Below are positions 1 through 11,544 of a stretch of 62,000 nt of DNA, piece after piece (position 1 is the first letter of the stretch; every line of letters begins with the position of its first letter). The position numbers and the translations under genes were made by a program. The notes beneath the pieces are model-generated. The model searched no databases, was not told where the DNA came from, and saw only the letters and a list, made by a program, of their open reading frames with translations. The stretch comes from Branchiostoma floridae (lineage: Eukaryota; Chordata; Leptocardii; Amphioxiformes; Branchiostomatidae): positions 8,120,920 through 8,182,919 of the forward strand of contig NC_049992.1 of the NCBI RefSeq assembly GCF_000003815.2, given 5' to 3'.

Positions 1-175
1 TGATTCAGAATGTCTAGAGCCTTCATTGCACTCAGATCTCTACAATGTTAATCCCATAGCCCACAGTGTGCTTTAGTTGATGATATACACTACCCACACA
101 CATAGTTTAGCAAGCTCCATCCTGAGGAGGGGGGGCATTATGCCATATGCTCTGCTGTAAACATACCAACAAACT

Positions 176-193
176 GGGGGGGGGGGGGGGGGG
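176..193. repeat. Poly-G run (18 G)
   Basis: A homopolymer of 18 guanines, interrupted only at its 3' side by GGGAGGGG. Such runs are error-prone in sequencing and can form G-quadruplexes. Confidence 0.9.
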
Positions 194-329
194 AGGGGTG
201 TTCAAGGCTGTCATGATGACATTCCCCATGTACTATGATTTGAACAAAAAAACTATACATTTTTACAGGCAGTTAACAATTATGTTGGCTGTTCATGCTA
301 AATAGTAAGAAAACGTGTGAATAAAATGT

Positions 330-767
330 ACAGTCAAACCTGCCCAAGATGACCACCCGGGGGACCGGGCAAAAGCAGTTGATTTGGCCAGGTGGTCGGT
401 TAGAAGAGTATCAACTAAGAACATGCACACGCTCGTGCATCCGCCGCCATCTTTATTTTGTTAATTAAAAGGCATAACATCGTAATGGTAGTCGAAATCC
501 GAGGCAAACTGGCCGAATTCGGCACAAAATCGTACCAGCTATCATTGAAAATCGATGACACCTCAAGATTTGAAAATGACGCGGTCGTTATGGGCAGGGA
601 TTTGGTCCCAATTTTTGGCGGTCACGGTCGCGTTGGCCAGGTGGACGTTGTAAATAGGTCGCTTAATCATCAATGGGGAAAATTTTCGGAACCAAGAAAA
701 AGCGGTTGTAATGGCCAGGTAGTTGCTAAAAGAAGAGGTGGTCGCTTGGGCAGGTTTGACTCACTGT
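330..767. mobile_element. Inverted-repeat element (MITE-like), ends ACAGTCAAACCTGCCC
   Basis: The left end (330-357, ACAGTCAAACCTGCCCAAG then ATGACCACC) is matched in reverse complement by the right end (737-767, GGTGGTCGCTTGGGCAGG then TTTGACTCACTGT). The arms are imperfect and about 28 bp. The 103-codon open frame inside (458-769) overlaps the right terminal repeat and shows no known domain, so I treat the whole as a non-autonomous DNA transposon relic. Confidence 0.6.
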
Positions 768-1628
768 AAATGCCATTAACTAGATATAATGATTAAGTCA
801 AGTGAAAGATTTTGGTCCCAGAAAATTTGTGGGACATTACTGGTCGTACAGTATCTGCAAAGGATGTCATTAAAAAATCCACTTTTTGTGAGCTCACCAA
901 TATAAACACACACATGTATAGTCCTACCATACACAAACATAATCATGTCGTCTTTATCTTGTCAAATCTGAGACCATTAGCTGAAAGTTGTGGTACTTTG
1001 TATAAATATTAGTGATACTTTGTTTAAATGTTGGCCAGTTGTCATAGTGCCAAGGGTAAATGGTTGAGGACAGCAATACAATGTATACGTAGTTATCTAT
1101 CTCTGCCTTAGTAGTGTGTCACGTTTGGACTAGAGGTCACAGTTTGCTCAGACTTAAAAGGAAATTTCTGCCCCTTGCCAAAGAAAAGTTAACTTTTAAA
1201 GAATAGATCTTGAAAATGCGACATTGGCCAATACTAATCCAGCCTTGTTTAGGTTGACTCAGTTCCAAGCTTGATGCAGACCCAAGCTAGACAGGGTCAA
1301 TCTAAGGACAAGAAAACGTTCTGAACTTCAAGTCTTTAAAATCAAATAGTATATGTGTCTAATACACATTTTCTTGCGAGAGAAATGATAAAACTGCAGA
1401 TATTTTACACAATTCTTTTAAATTGCACTTGAAATTTTGAAGATTTTTCCCTCATCTCTTTATTAAGTTCATACAATTCTTTTCTTATCAAATGGGTACT
1501 CAAGTGCTTTGCATCTTTACTAGATTCAACCATAAGGCATACACCCCTCTTTTACAAATGGTTACTCCCTCACAAGTACTACATGTAGGTGGTTGAAGAA
1601 TGTCTGGTGGCAGATTAAGTCAAACTGT

Positions 1629-1980
1629 AAATGTTTGTTTCTCAGGAACCCATGCTGTGACAACTAAATACATGACTCATGTGCAGTCTATTTTCTGTCT
1701 GTAAATATACCATAAATGTTAGTTTCTGCGGAAGCCATACTGTGACAACTCAGAACATGAATCACGGGCAGACTCTACTTTCCATAAAACAGCGGGTAAA
1801 GAGACCATAAATGTTTGTTCTCTGGAATCCTTGCTGTGATAACTCAGTACACGACTCAGTACACGTACATAACTCAGTACAGTGCGTAGTCTCTTTTCAA
1901 TAAAACTGCCGATAAAAATACCGCAAATATTTGTTTCTCTGGAGGGCAGGCCATGCTGTGTTAACTGTCCGTGACTCATG
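1629..1980. repeat. Tandem repeat, about 4 diverged units of about 90-100 bp
   Basis: Each unit has AAATGTTTGTTTCTC (or a variant), then a GCTGTGATAACTCA-like block, then a CATGACTCATG or similar block and a TTTTCAATAAAACTGC-like end. Units begin near 1629, 1717, 1808 and 1927. Short open frames in it are not coding. Confidence 0.6.
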
Positions 1981-2995
1981 TCTGGACTAGTTCTCTACAA
2001 AACTGAACCTTCAACTTCTTACAGTTGTTATTGGCGCCTAAGGCCACAGCAATTCAGTTTGTTGTTTCTCTGATTCTTTTCAGAAAAAATATGGAGCAAC
2101 AGAGAAAAAATTTGCAAAAAGGCTTGGGTAATAAGCAGTCTCACTGAATTTAGTGTTACTGTGAAATTGGGGACCCCTTATGTAAGCAGTTTTAGTGCTA
2201 ATACGAATATCTCTACTGTACATATAGGCCATTATATCACCTGACGGATTGAAGTGTAAATACTGAATATTCACTAGTATTTGTTGACCTAAGACATTAC
2301 TTTCCAGACAATCAGGCTTGCTGTAAAATACAGTTGGCTTTCAAATAAAAATGAAACCTTTTGATATCAAGATGGAACTACAGCCAGTCCCATATCTGAT
2401 GGTAGGGTACCACTGTGGTAGGGTATAATAGACTTGACAAACAAACCCAGGTTATCAGAAACAGTGATAACTGATAAGGTTTATCAACAACTATTGAACT
2501 GCTTTTCTTATCTACAAACATGCTCTGCCTTATAAACAAAAGACAGACCAATTTGCAACCAGCACCATTGTAGCCTTTACATTCATTCCATTTGAATAAA
2601 ACTAGCTGCAATCTGTGATTGAAACACTGTGGACATTTAAGGCACTGAAATCCATGTAAACATGCCTTCTCAGTCCTACTTGACCCCTGACTTGCCCTAA
2701 AGCACTGAATAACTCTGACCTGGAACGGCCTTGGTTTCTGGGTAACACTGCTATTTTCTTTGCAAGATTTTGTGTCAGATTTTCCTCCTTGGATCAAGTT
2801 ATACATTTGTCTGACTCTTTTGACACGCTTTTAAAATTTTCACATGATTATATGATGGCTTCTTCCCCTTAATTCCCCGTTGTCTTAATCACCAAGCAGA
2901 TGTTGGCTTTGTAAAATTGTAACGTTTTCCGATCGGTTGCATTTTATTTTAGGCAATGAACTGCCAGAAAAGCCAGCTGGTTAAGGAGTCCTTAC
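1981..2995. other. No gene recognised; possible left part of the minus-strand gene
   Basis: This stretch is AT-rich and holds several short open frames, the longest on the minus strand (2378-2806, 142 codons), Cys/Leu-rich without a domain I recognise. It could contain 3' exons or the 3' UTR of the minus-strand gene that begins at 3280, but I cannot support any specific exon. The stretch 768-1628 is likewise unassigned. Confidence 0.3.
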
Positions 2996-3280
2996 CATTT
3001 GCTATCCCAACATCTGCTTGGAGGTTGATGACGAAATAGGGCCTAAGGTGTAAAAATATGAATTTTAAGACACAAGCCTTAGAGTAAAAATACAAAATAG
3101 ACTTACTTTTGCATACAGTTCGAAGTACGGCGTCCCTAGAATCTCTTTCAGATCCTCTTCCGATGCCCCCTCGGCGTGCTGTGCCACTAGGGTGGGGGCG
3201 AAGCTGGCTATCCCGGGCTGGGACCCAGGAACCCGACACGACATCACCACACACACCAACAACAACCAGTAGGAAGGCAT
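2996..3280 (-). CDS. First two exons of an unidentified gene for a secreted protein (partial)
   Basis: On the minus strand an ATG at 3280 opens MPSYWLLLVCVVMSC, a short basic/polar start plus hydrophobic core, typical of a signal peptide, with likely cleavage near residues 15-22. Exon 1 (3280-3107, 58 codons) continues with an acidic helix (EGASEEDLKEILGTPYFELY) and ends in phase 0 at a GTAAGT donor. A 47-base exon 2 (3042-2996) follows after TTTTTACACCTTAG, giving ALFRHQPPSRCWDSK and ending in phase 2 at GTAAGG. I do not recognise the protein, and I could not trace further exons to the left; they may lie in 1-2900 or outside the window. It is transcribed divergently from VPS13D. A chance open frame cannot be excluded, but signal peptide plus two good splice sites make a real gene more likely. 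Confidence 0.55.
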
Positions 3281-5240
3281 GTTGTAAAACTCTTTCTCCC
3301 TCTCTTTAGTAGCAAAAGATGATACAATGTAGTTGGACCAGGACTAGCTGTTTGCTTGGTCCTCCTCTTGTCTCTGTCTGCCTGTCACTCAGATCTGGAT
3401 ACAATGATTAATTACCAGGGCTGAGGAAACAGATAATTAATCCTGGTAACAAATCTTACAGCTATCTCTTCTGGTGGGGTTGTCTTCCTTGGAAGTGGAT
3501 TTTTGTCGAATCCCGACTAGCCGAGCTGGATAAAAATTCCAGGTTATAGTGATAGCACCAACTATGACGGAGTTACTGTACTAATATAGTACGTTAAGAT
3601 GTCAAAAAACTTAACTGCTGATTTAACGGGAATTACAGGAATGCAGGTCCCTTGACAACTGCTTGTCCGGATAGAAATTCCAGTAATGTACCGACTGGGA
3701 CTGTACCGGCTAGCTGGGGTAAATAGCGGGCCTGCTTACAGCACAAACAGTCAACACCAGCTGTCGACAGCGCAAGTAAATCAAATTTCCATCCACTAAA
3801 AATCGCGATTTCACACCAGAGACAATGGACAGGGCGTGACCGCGAAACCACAAACCGTTTTACAAGGTGGCGATCTCGCCTTTCTTACGGCACGTGTCGT
3901 TGGTATAGGTCTCCTAATGGGTCTGGCAGGGGAGCACTCTCCTCGGCCCGAAGATCGTTCCACCAGGGGACCGACACACAAAAACAGCGGCAACCAGAGA
4001 CCGCTGTCGGCGGCGATCGGAAAAGGGGTCTCAAAACAAATAAGTCTAATGAAGGTCGGATGTCAGCTCTGGTATATACGATCGTATGGCTCTCTTACTC
4101 CGAAAACCCGCAGCAACTTTCTTGTTTTAGACGCCGGTATCGTGAGCTATATACAGACTGGCTGTGGTCTTGGCAAGACTTACAGTTTGTAGATGAAACT
4201 TCAAGATTATCTTATCTCCGGGTGTAGGAAAACAACAACGCCGGTTTCCTGCAACGTCTAGTTCAGTGTTCCCTCCGGGATCAGACGTGCGTGGTTTCCG
4301 CACAAACTTGAGAATCCTCCAGGCATTTCCCGTGCCGCTGAGACGTCTACTGATTCAAATCTCGTGAGTTATGTGTGGCCTCCTCCACGAGTTGTTGTTG
4401 GAGCCATGCGGGAACAGGCACGTACACACTCACTAAACACTTCCCCTTACCAGGCGGAAGTTTCCTGAAGACGAACCCATCTGTCCCGAGTTTACCCCCG
4501 AACCGGGCAGCATTCCTGAGCCCGCCGCGGTACTAGGCCGTATGGGTCAAGGAAAAGCGAAAGTTGAGCGCTAATCCTGGAGCTGTTTTGGTTACTTTAC
4601 GTCTAATCTCCTACCCCTATCGGTACAGTTGGACCTCTGGTCTGGCACCCCGTGGAGTGGACGCGTGTTTGTCCGTGAACTTCACCCCGCAACACCGCGA
4701 GCTCACCAAGACGCCTACGGCAGTCAAGCACTGTCTACCCGCGTGGGCGGACGTGGTCTCCCCGGTGGCCCATCGGGACTAGACATGCACAGAAAATAGC
4801 ACGGATATCCCTTCTGTAGGTCGGATACTTCTCCAACGATCTCGTGCTCATTAGAAGTAATTTCCACTGTACAGTTGTGGCCCCTGTCAGTGGCCGTCAC
4901 TCAGAGACAGAAGTTCCAGTTAGTAAGTTCCAGTGCAGTGGTGATCGAGAGAAACAGTTCGACAAGGTGACAGCCAGGCTCCGTACAGGTTTCTGGTCTA
5001 AACTGGAGTTTTGCTGCGCTTCTTCAGCTTTCCGTCCAGTAAAATAAGAGCTACGCTCGAGATAAACCCAGAGCACCTTCCGTAAATCCCTGCGTAAACC
5101 ATGAAAAGTCCTTCACGAAGAGCCGAAACCACAAACCAAACAGCTTGTCAAACTTTTTCGGAACCTCCCACTCAGGTAGATCAGGTCATAGGTCAATCTC
5201 GAGCATGATGGGGAAATCTTTCCTGCATGTCAAAAATTTA
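3281..5240. other. Intergenic region between divergent genes, no gene recognised
   Basis: About 2 kb separate the minus-strand secreted-protein gene from the VPS13D promoter. The sequence is locally CpG-rich (especially 3830-4800) with open frames of up to 118 codons on both strands that have no family resemblance. It may hold the 5' UTR and promoter of the minus-strand gene, enhancers, or an unrecognised first exon. Confidence 0.35.
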
Positions 5241-5360
5241 AGCCAATCAAATGTCGCCATTCTCTCTAACAGCCAATCAGTGCTCTATATTTCACAGAGA
5301 TGACCAATAGAAGAAACGTCAAAATTCACCTGAAGATTACGACTCCAAGATGGCTGTCGA
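5241..5360 (+). promoter_or_regulatory. Putative VPS13D promoter: three CCAAT boxes and a YY1-like site
   Basis: CCAAT pentamers occur at 5243, 5273 and 5304, spaced 30 and 31 bp, all in the same orientation; regular CCAAT arrays are bound by NF-Y in housekeeping promoters. About 40 bp downstream is CCAAGATGGCTGTC (5345-5358), close to the YY1/initiator-associated motif AAGATGGC that often lies at or just after the start site of TATA-less genes. No TATA box is apparent near it. The array lies 230-290 bp before the VPS13D ATG. The transcription start itself cannot be seen. Confidence 0.5.
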
Positions 5361-5532
5361 AAGACGAAATACGAGTCACTCGGATGTGTTTAGAACTTTC
5401 GGAACGGTTTGGTAGCGTTTTGAAACGCTTGTAGTCGATCGGAACCAACCACCAGTTTGTACAGATATCACAGAATCGATATAAGTTATTTTTTGTTTGA
5501 GATAATCCATGAGAGGCCGATAGAACGCCGCG

Positions 5533-8500
5533 ATGTTGGAGAGCTGGGTCGCCTGGGTGGTCAACTCGTACGTTGGGGAATATGTAGGGTTGGAATATCT
5601 GAATACTGACCAGTTATCGGTGGCTCTATATCATGGTAAGTCATTGTATACAATGTAGACACTTGCTAGAAAGATCTAATGCTCACACAGGTCTTCTTTT
5701 GAAATTTCTTGCACGGTAGCTGAACTACGATAATATGATGTGTCATTGAAAACATAGTCACGATCACGCCCCTCAAAATACATTTTCCCACTGGTGTGAA
5801 CGAGAGCTGGAGAACAATAATAAGATGATTTTGACGTCAACATTGCATTGTTTAAGGTGCTAAAACACGGAACTACCTATTCTCTCTTTGAAATAAATCG
5901 TATATATTTAGACAAAACAACGGTTCATTCTTATTCTTATTATCTTAATCTTATTTTCACCTTTGGAAAATGGCCTGGGCCATCTAGATCTACTACTAAC
6001 TTTTTTTACAAGCCCTTTCAAGCATCCGACTATGCATGTGTAGTGACAGGAATTGTAGGTAATATGTGTCAAAGGTAAACGCCCCTAAGATGCAAAACAG
6101 TCTCGTCTTGACCATTGTTTTGATTTGCATGACAATCACAATGTCTAGACAGATTTTGTTTACATCTCAGGGCCTGTCACCTTTGACATATGACTCTCAA
6201 TCCATGTTGCTGCACACGTGATAAACCTTATTTGAATTACAAATGTAAGAAAAAATGTTGATGTTTTTGTTACATTTGGCAAGTAAGAGTTTATAATACT
6301 AGATATATTTCAAATCCATTCCCTTCCTCTAGGCTCTGTTGTCCTGGAGAACCTGCCCCTCAGGAAGGATGCTCTTAGGAAACTGGACCTGCCCATAGAG
6401 GTTAAATCAGGTCAGTCATAGTAACTGTTCTCAGATTATACGTGACTAAAACTTTCTGAAACATACTCATACTTTCCCAGAACAATTCCGGAGTGGAATT
6501 CCCTACCTGGCATGGTAGTAAGTGCTCCCACTGTTGAGTGCGTCCGTGTCAGGCAGGAGGGCTTCCCGCCCTAACCTGGGACCTCAACTTCCCCCCACTT
6601 TGCCCCTCGCGGGGTCATCTGGGTGTATTTATGATGATGATGATGATGATGATGAAAGAGGGTACTAATATACAAGCCTTATCTTATGAATCCCGGTCTT
6701 CACTCTTGCTGTTCTATGTATACTTCTCATTTTCCCAGTGTTCGTCCAATCTGGTCTTGAGTTATTTAACACTATAACTGTACAGTTATACATTTTTAAA
6801 CTGACACTTTAAGACAGAACACATAGATACTCAGTCAGTATTAGGCAAAAGCACTGATATTTCTTCAAGTTGCTGTTGTTTTCATAGATGCAGATATCTA
6901 TGATGCAGTGTGATGACCAGCCTAGATTTGCATTGATGAACGATGATATCAATCTATTGTTGTATGTGTGTTTGTGTTTGTATGTATCATTGTATTGTAT
7001 GTAGGTCAGTATGTTAAAATGTCCAGAATTACAGAAATGTAGATGTGCTAATAGAGGAGTCATTGTACTGCCATATGGCAATTAAAATAAGAAAATGAGA
7101 TAAAACTGAAAAAATCAATGAAGATTTTTTAAAATTTGTGTTACAGGATTCATTGGCCATCTGACAATCAGGATCCCCATAACCAACATTGCCACTGCAC
7201 CCTGGGAAATCCAGATCAAGAAGCTGTACCTGGTGGCAGGAGCACAGCCCAATCCGCAGGTCAGAGGTCAAACCTACCTGTGGCTCCTTTCTCACTGTCT
7301 AGTGTAGTATGATTAACTTGTGCCCATAGTCGTTCTCCCAATGTTTGTTCCAATGTTTGACTTTGCTTTGCTAGTGACAAATCTAAGGATTTTGTCCACT
7401 TCTACAATACATGCAGGGTTCTCAGGGGACTCCTACACTGTGATTTGTATCCTCTATGTTGTGATTTGGGGCCCCTATGCTTTGTTTTAATCAACATAAA
7501 GGGCTTTTCTGTAAAAAAATTCAGGGGGAGGATGAACCCAGATCCCCCTAAATACGAAGGACCATTGGGACAAAACCTGTTTTAGCGAAGGAGCTGTGTG
7601 CTCACAGCGAAGGGGCTGCATGCTCGGCGAAGGAGCTGTGTGCTCACAGCAAATGGGCTGTGTGCTCGGGGAAGGAGCTGTGTGCTCACAGCGAATGGGC
7701 TGTGTGCTCAGCGAAGTACCTGTGTGCTCACAGCGAAAGAGCTGTGTGCTCACAGCAAAGGGGCTGCATGCTCGGCAAAGGATCTGTGTGCTCACAGCAA
7801 AGGGCTGTGTGCACAAGGCTGAAGTTGGCCGCCGATTGGTAGCCGCCGATCCAGCCGCCGATTCGTCATTAGACAAAATATAGTATCCCATTCAGACGCC
7901 CATTCGAAGAAACTAAAAATTCCTAATTTCCTTTAAAAGCTTAAATGGATATCAATAACTGCTAGATATTGTCTGTTACCGCCCGATGTATGTACATGTA
8001 TGTATAAACATAAATAATAACAGAAAGTATGATATCAACCATACGTATACGGCTNNNNNNNNNNNNNNNNNNNNNNNNNNNNNNNNNNNNNNNNNNNNNN
8101 NNNNNNNNNNNNNNNNNNNNNNNNNNNNNNNNNNNNNNNNNNNNNNNNNNNNNNNNNNNNNNNNNNNNNNNNNNNNNNNNNNNNGATGCTAAAATCGGCT
8201 GCCATATGGCTTGTAGAGCACTCTGCTACTTATCTAAACCTCTCCCGTGAACTTTTAATACGAATTTAGATTGCATATACAACAACGTATTCAATACAAG
8301 TATCAAATCTTAAGGGCCGGAGTTAATTGATAAACTAGAGGGGAACGTATTATACTAAAAACTTTCGCTGGCGTTTTAATGTAAGCATCATTAACTGCCT
8401 GTTTAGATCAAGTTTGACTGTATATACTGTAAATGCAGACTCTTTCGCGGTGGTTTTATATTCGCGGTTTTCGCGGTGGCCTCTTCATAGCGAACTCAAA

Positions 8501-11500
8501 ACCACCGCAAACATTTCCCTTCTGTGTTCTGTCCGTGCCGTCTACAGCACTCCCTTCTCACAACATGTATGTAGTATAACGTTACATTGTCAAAGTATGA
8601 TGACATTTAGTTCGCATTCATTCATTTCTACATAACACCTACTGTATAACACCATGGTATACAACTACAAGTATTACTGTACTAGTAATCAGAGGGTAGA
8701 TATGGTTAGATCAGTGACTGTCACAGTTGATCACGCCAGCACTGTCAAAGTCAAAAGTGGACTGTTCTGGTCGTTTGTAGCGCCCTTGACGAGTAACATG
8801 TAGGACTTTTTCTTTGGTTTGGCAAACAATATAGTCATTGTTGACGTACGTCTCTTTTAAGAATTTATCTTTGAAGAAAATAAGTTTTGGTGACAATATA
8901 CACTATAGTGTTGACAATACAGTGCGTATCTAATTTGAATATTCTCACGACACCCCCACATCTGGTGATCGTCACGAGACTTACAAATACGTGTACAATA
9001 CTTGCTCTGTTCTTTTACACATATATGATTTGCTGGTCTTAAATGTTCTTGTGTCCCATCAACATGGGTCAACACCTGATCATTTTCTATCGGTTTGTGC
9101 TTCCATCAAACTTTATTCTATAAACCACAAGCGTATAAAATGAAAACTATGTCATAGTCGATCCAGGAAGTTATCAAATATTGAGTTTGGACACCTTACT
9201 GGATTTCTAAGCATACCATTTTTGTGAGCATGTTGTTAAAACTTCGTCCAAAAATGCACACAAAATCATAGTTAATTCATCTTAGTGGAAACCGCAGCAT
9301 CAGTGTCGAATGTACACTACACATCGCTGAGTCCTTACCTGAGAGTTTACTTGTCGTGCCTTCTTCCTCTGAATACAGAAGTCAAAAGAGACCGTGTGAT
9401 GTGTTCATTTAGAGTTATGTCAGCTGTATATTCAGGTGTTACCCATTTAGTTACAGGGGTGTTTAAACGTAATCTGAGTCGTATTGTCGGAATTCAGATG
9501 GCTGTAAATATTTTGTATTTAAAAAAATTCATTCAGGTTGAATTTGCAACTTGTTGCGTTACTTTTTTTCCACATTTTCACCATCAGTATACAATAGCAA
9601 GCCGTGAAAATATGTGATAGCCGATCGCGACCAATTCCCATTTGGACAAATATGGCTGACAAGTCAAGTGGTTGTGGGACTACTGTAGTTTATATTTAAA
9701 ACATTCCCATGGCAAAACAAAGTCGTTTTCATACGCCGTGAACATCACTGTTTAGTGTTACTGTAGTGTCAACTTATGTTGTATAAAATTGTGACTTGAT
9801 GACAAGATTCTATAATACATACTTTTTTTCTGCTCAGGTGCTGTGAATACACATGAATACTTTTTTTGGGGTTCGTAATTATTCATTTCACCCTGTATAA
9901 CACCATGGTAGGAAAGTTGTACTGTCTGTACTATGTATTAAGAGAGTAGTTACGGATCAGTAACAGTTGATCACGCCAGCACTGTCAAAGTCAAAAGTGG
10001 ACTGTTCTGTCCGTTTGTAGCACCTTTGCCGAGTAACCACTATTTGTGGCTTCCGACTGGCAGTTGGTAAATGTGCCGGGTTTTCCATTACAGTGCAGTA
10101 CTCACATGCATGGATGGTTCACCCGCGAACTCAGAACCACCGCGAATACTCCATTTTCCCTCTACCGCTAAATTTAAATCCCCACAAACGTAAATGCATT
10201 TACAGTACTCGGTAAAAATGACTATAAACTCTCTACGCTCTTGTTATTTGCGTCGACATGTAAGCCCCAAACATGTGGACGCCTGTCAGTATAATTAGTT
10301 CATTTTCGAATCGGTACAACATTAGGTCCACTGTTTTACGTCCGGTTTTACCGGACAGGTCCAACAAGAAAAATCGGTATAATTATACTTCACTGCACAA
10401 CCTTTTCAGCCATGCTAATATCTATTGTCGTGTTGCAGCAGAATATGAGAAATGTGAACTCAAATTTTGGACTCTTGAAACCTCTTTCACGGTGTACTTT
10501 GTTATGATGCTGACTTGAACCTTTTTTTCTACCTTAAAATAGTATGAACTTCTTAATTTCATTATGTGACAGACGAATAAATTACATGTAGTAATTTGGG
10601 TGATTTGGTATAGGGGAAGTTTTTGCACAAAATGTGGAGAGAAGTACCACATTATAGATCCAGTGTACACTGCATCAAAGGTACATAAAGTCTGTTTTGT
10701 TTTCCTAAAATCAGTTCCCCTCAATATGCTGTAAAATACAACAGGTTTTTCATAAAAGCAACAGTTGCCATGAAAAATCTAGATCTGGCTTCTTTTGGCT
10801 CCACCCCTAGACTTGTTTCCATTTTTGTACTGAACACATATGCCAAGTTTCATGCTTTAACCATAATTTGAGCAATTTTTGTACCAATCCCCTAGACAAT
10901 TCCCTATGAAATTAGGAATTTTTATTTTCTTCGAATGGGCGTCTGAATGGGATCCTATGTTTTGTCTAATGACGAATCGGCGGCTGGATCTTAGGCTACC
11001 AATCGGCGGCCAACTTCAGCCTGGTGCACACAGCCCTTTGCTGTGAGCACACAGATCCTTCGCCGAGCATGCAGCCCCTTTGCTGTGAGCACACAGCTCT
11101 TTCGCTGTGAGCACACAGGTACTTCGCTGAGCACACAGCCCATTCGCTGTGAGCACACAGCTCCTTCCCCGAGCACACAGCCCATTTGCTGTGAGCACAC
11201 AGCTCCTTCGCCGAGCATGCAGCCCCTTCGCTGTGAGCACACAGCTCCTTCGCTAAAACAGGTTTTGTCCCAATGGTCCTTCGTACCTAAAGTGCTCACG
11301 CCTGCACCGCTTGCCACAGGGCTCTGAAAAAATCCTGGTGAGAACCCTGAGTTGTGAAATGCACTCTCGGCCACAGCAGCTGCAGGGCATTGTTAAGTCT
11401 GTGGTAAATCTTCTACATGTAGTTGCTTGAAATCTGACATTGATACATGTTTCATCCTTTTTACAGTTTGATGAAGAAGAAGCAAAAACTTCAGATTTGG

Positions 11501-11544
11501 AGAACAAGAAAAAACAACTGGCTGCCTTAGAGGATCAGTGGAAG
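5533..11544 (+). CDS. VPS13D: VPS13D exons 1-4: chorein/VPS13 N-terminal domain
   Basis: Exons 5533-5635, 6333-6410, 7147-7259 and 11467-11544 encode residues 1-124. Phases at exon ends are 1, 1, 0, 0. The start [18 protein letters not shown] and the motif [10 protein letters not shown] are the classic chorein N-terminus, which caps the lipid channel and faces the ER-side donor membrane in VPS13 proteins. Exon 2 gives [22 protein letters not shown], the usual basic/leucine block; exon 3 gives the [15 protein letters not shown] strand and KKLYLVAG; exon 4 is a charged helix ending LEDQWK. Compared with vertebrates there is a small insertion (GLEY) after residue 18. The gap from exon 3 to exon 4 is 4.2 kb because a transposon-like element sits in intron 3. 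Exon calls are firm: each has good splice sites and family-like sequence. Confidence 0.93.

Larger units (their letters stand above)
7553..11285. mobile_element. Long terminal-inverted-repeat element, 3.7 kb, in intron 3
   Basis: The ends TACGAAGGACCATTGGGAC (7553) and its reverse complement (ending 11285) begin inverted arms of about 370 bp that are nearly identical. Each arm carries a subterminal minisatellite and then an inner block around CCGCCGATTCGTCATTAGAC. The element is bounded by a perfect 6-bp direct repeat CCTAAA (7547-7552 and 11286-11291), as expected of a target-site duplication. The interior (about 7920-10905) has no transposase-like frame, contains copies of other repeats and a 130-N gap (8055-8184). 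This looks like a non-autonomous foldback-type DNA transposon. The superfamily is not clear to me. Confidence 0.75.

Noticed and set aside
458-769. 103-codon open frame as a gene
   Set aside because: It sits within, and its end overlaps, the inverted terminal repeat of a MITE-like element.
7487-7891. Cys-rich open frames on both strands (and again at 10991-11374) that look like repeat proteins
   Set aside because: They are translations of the 20/22-bp minisatellite in the transposon arms; all frames are open because the unit lacks stops.
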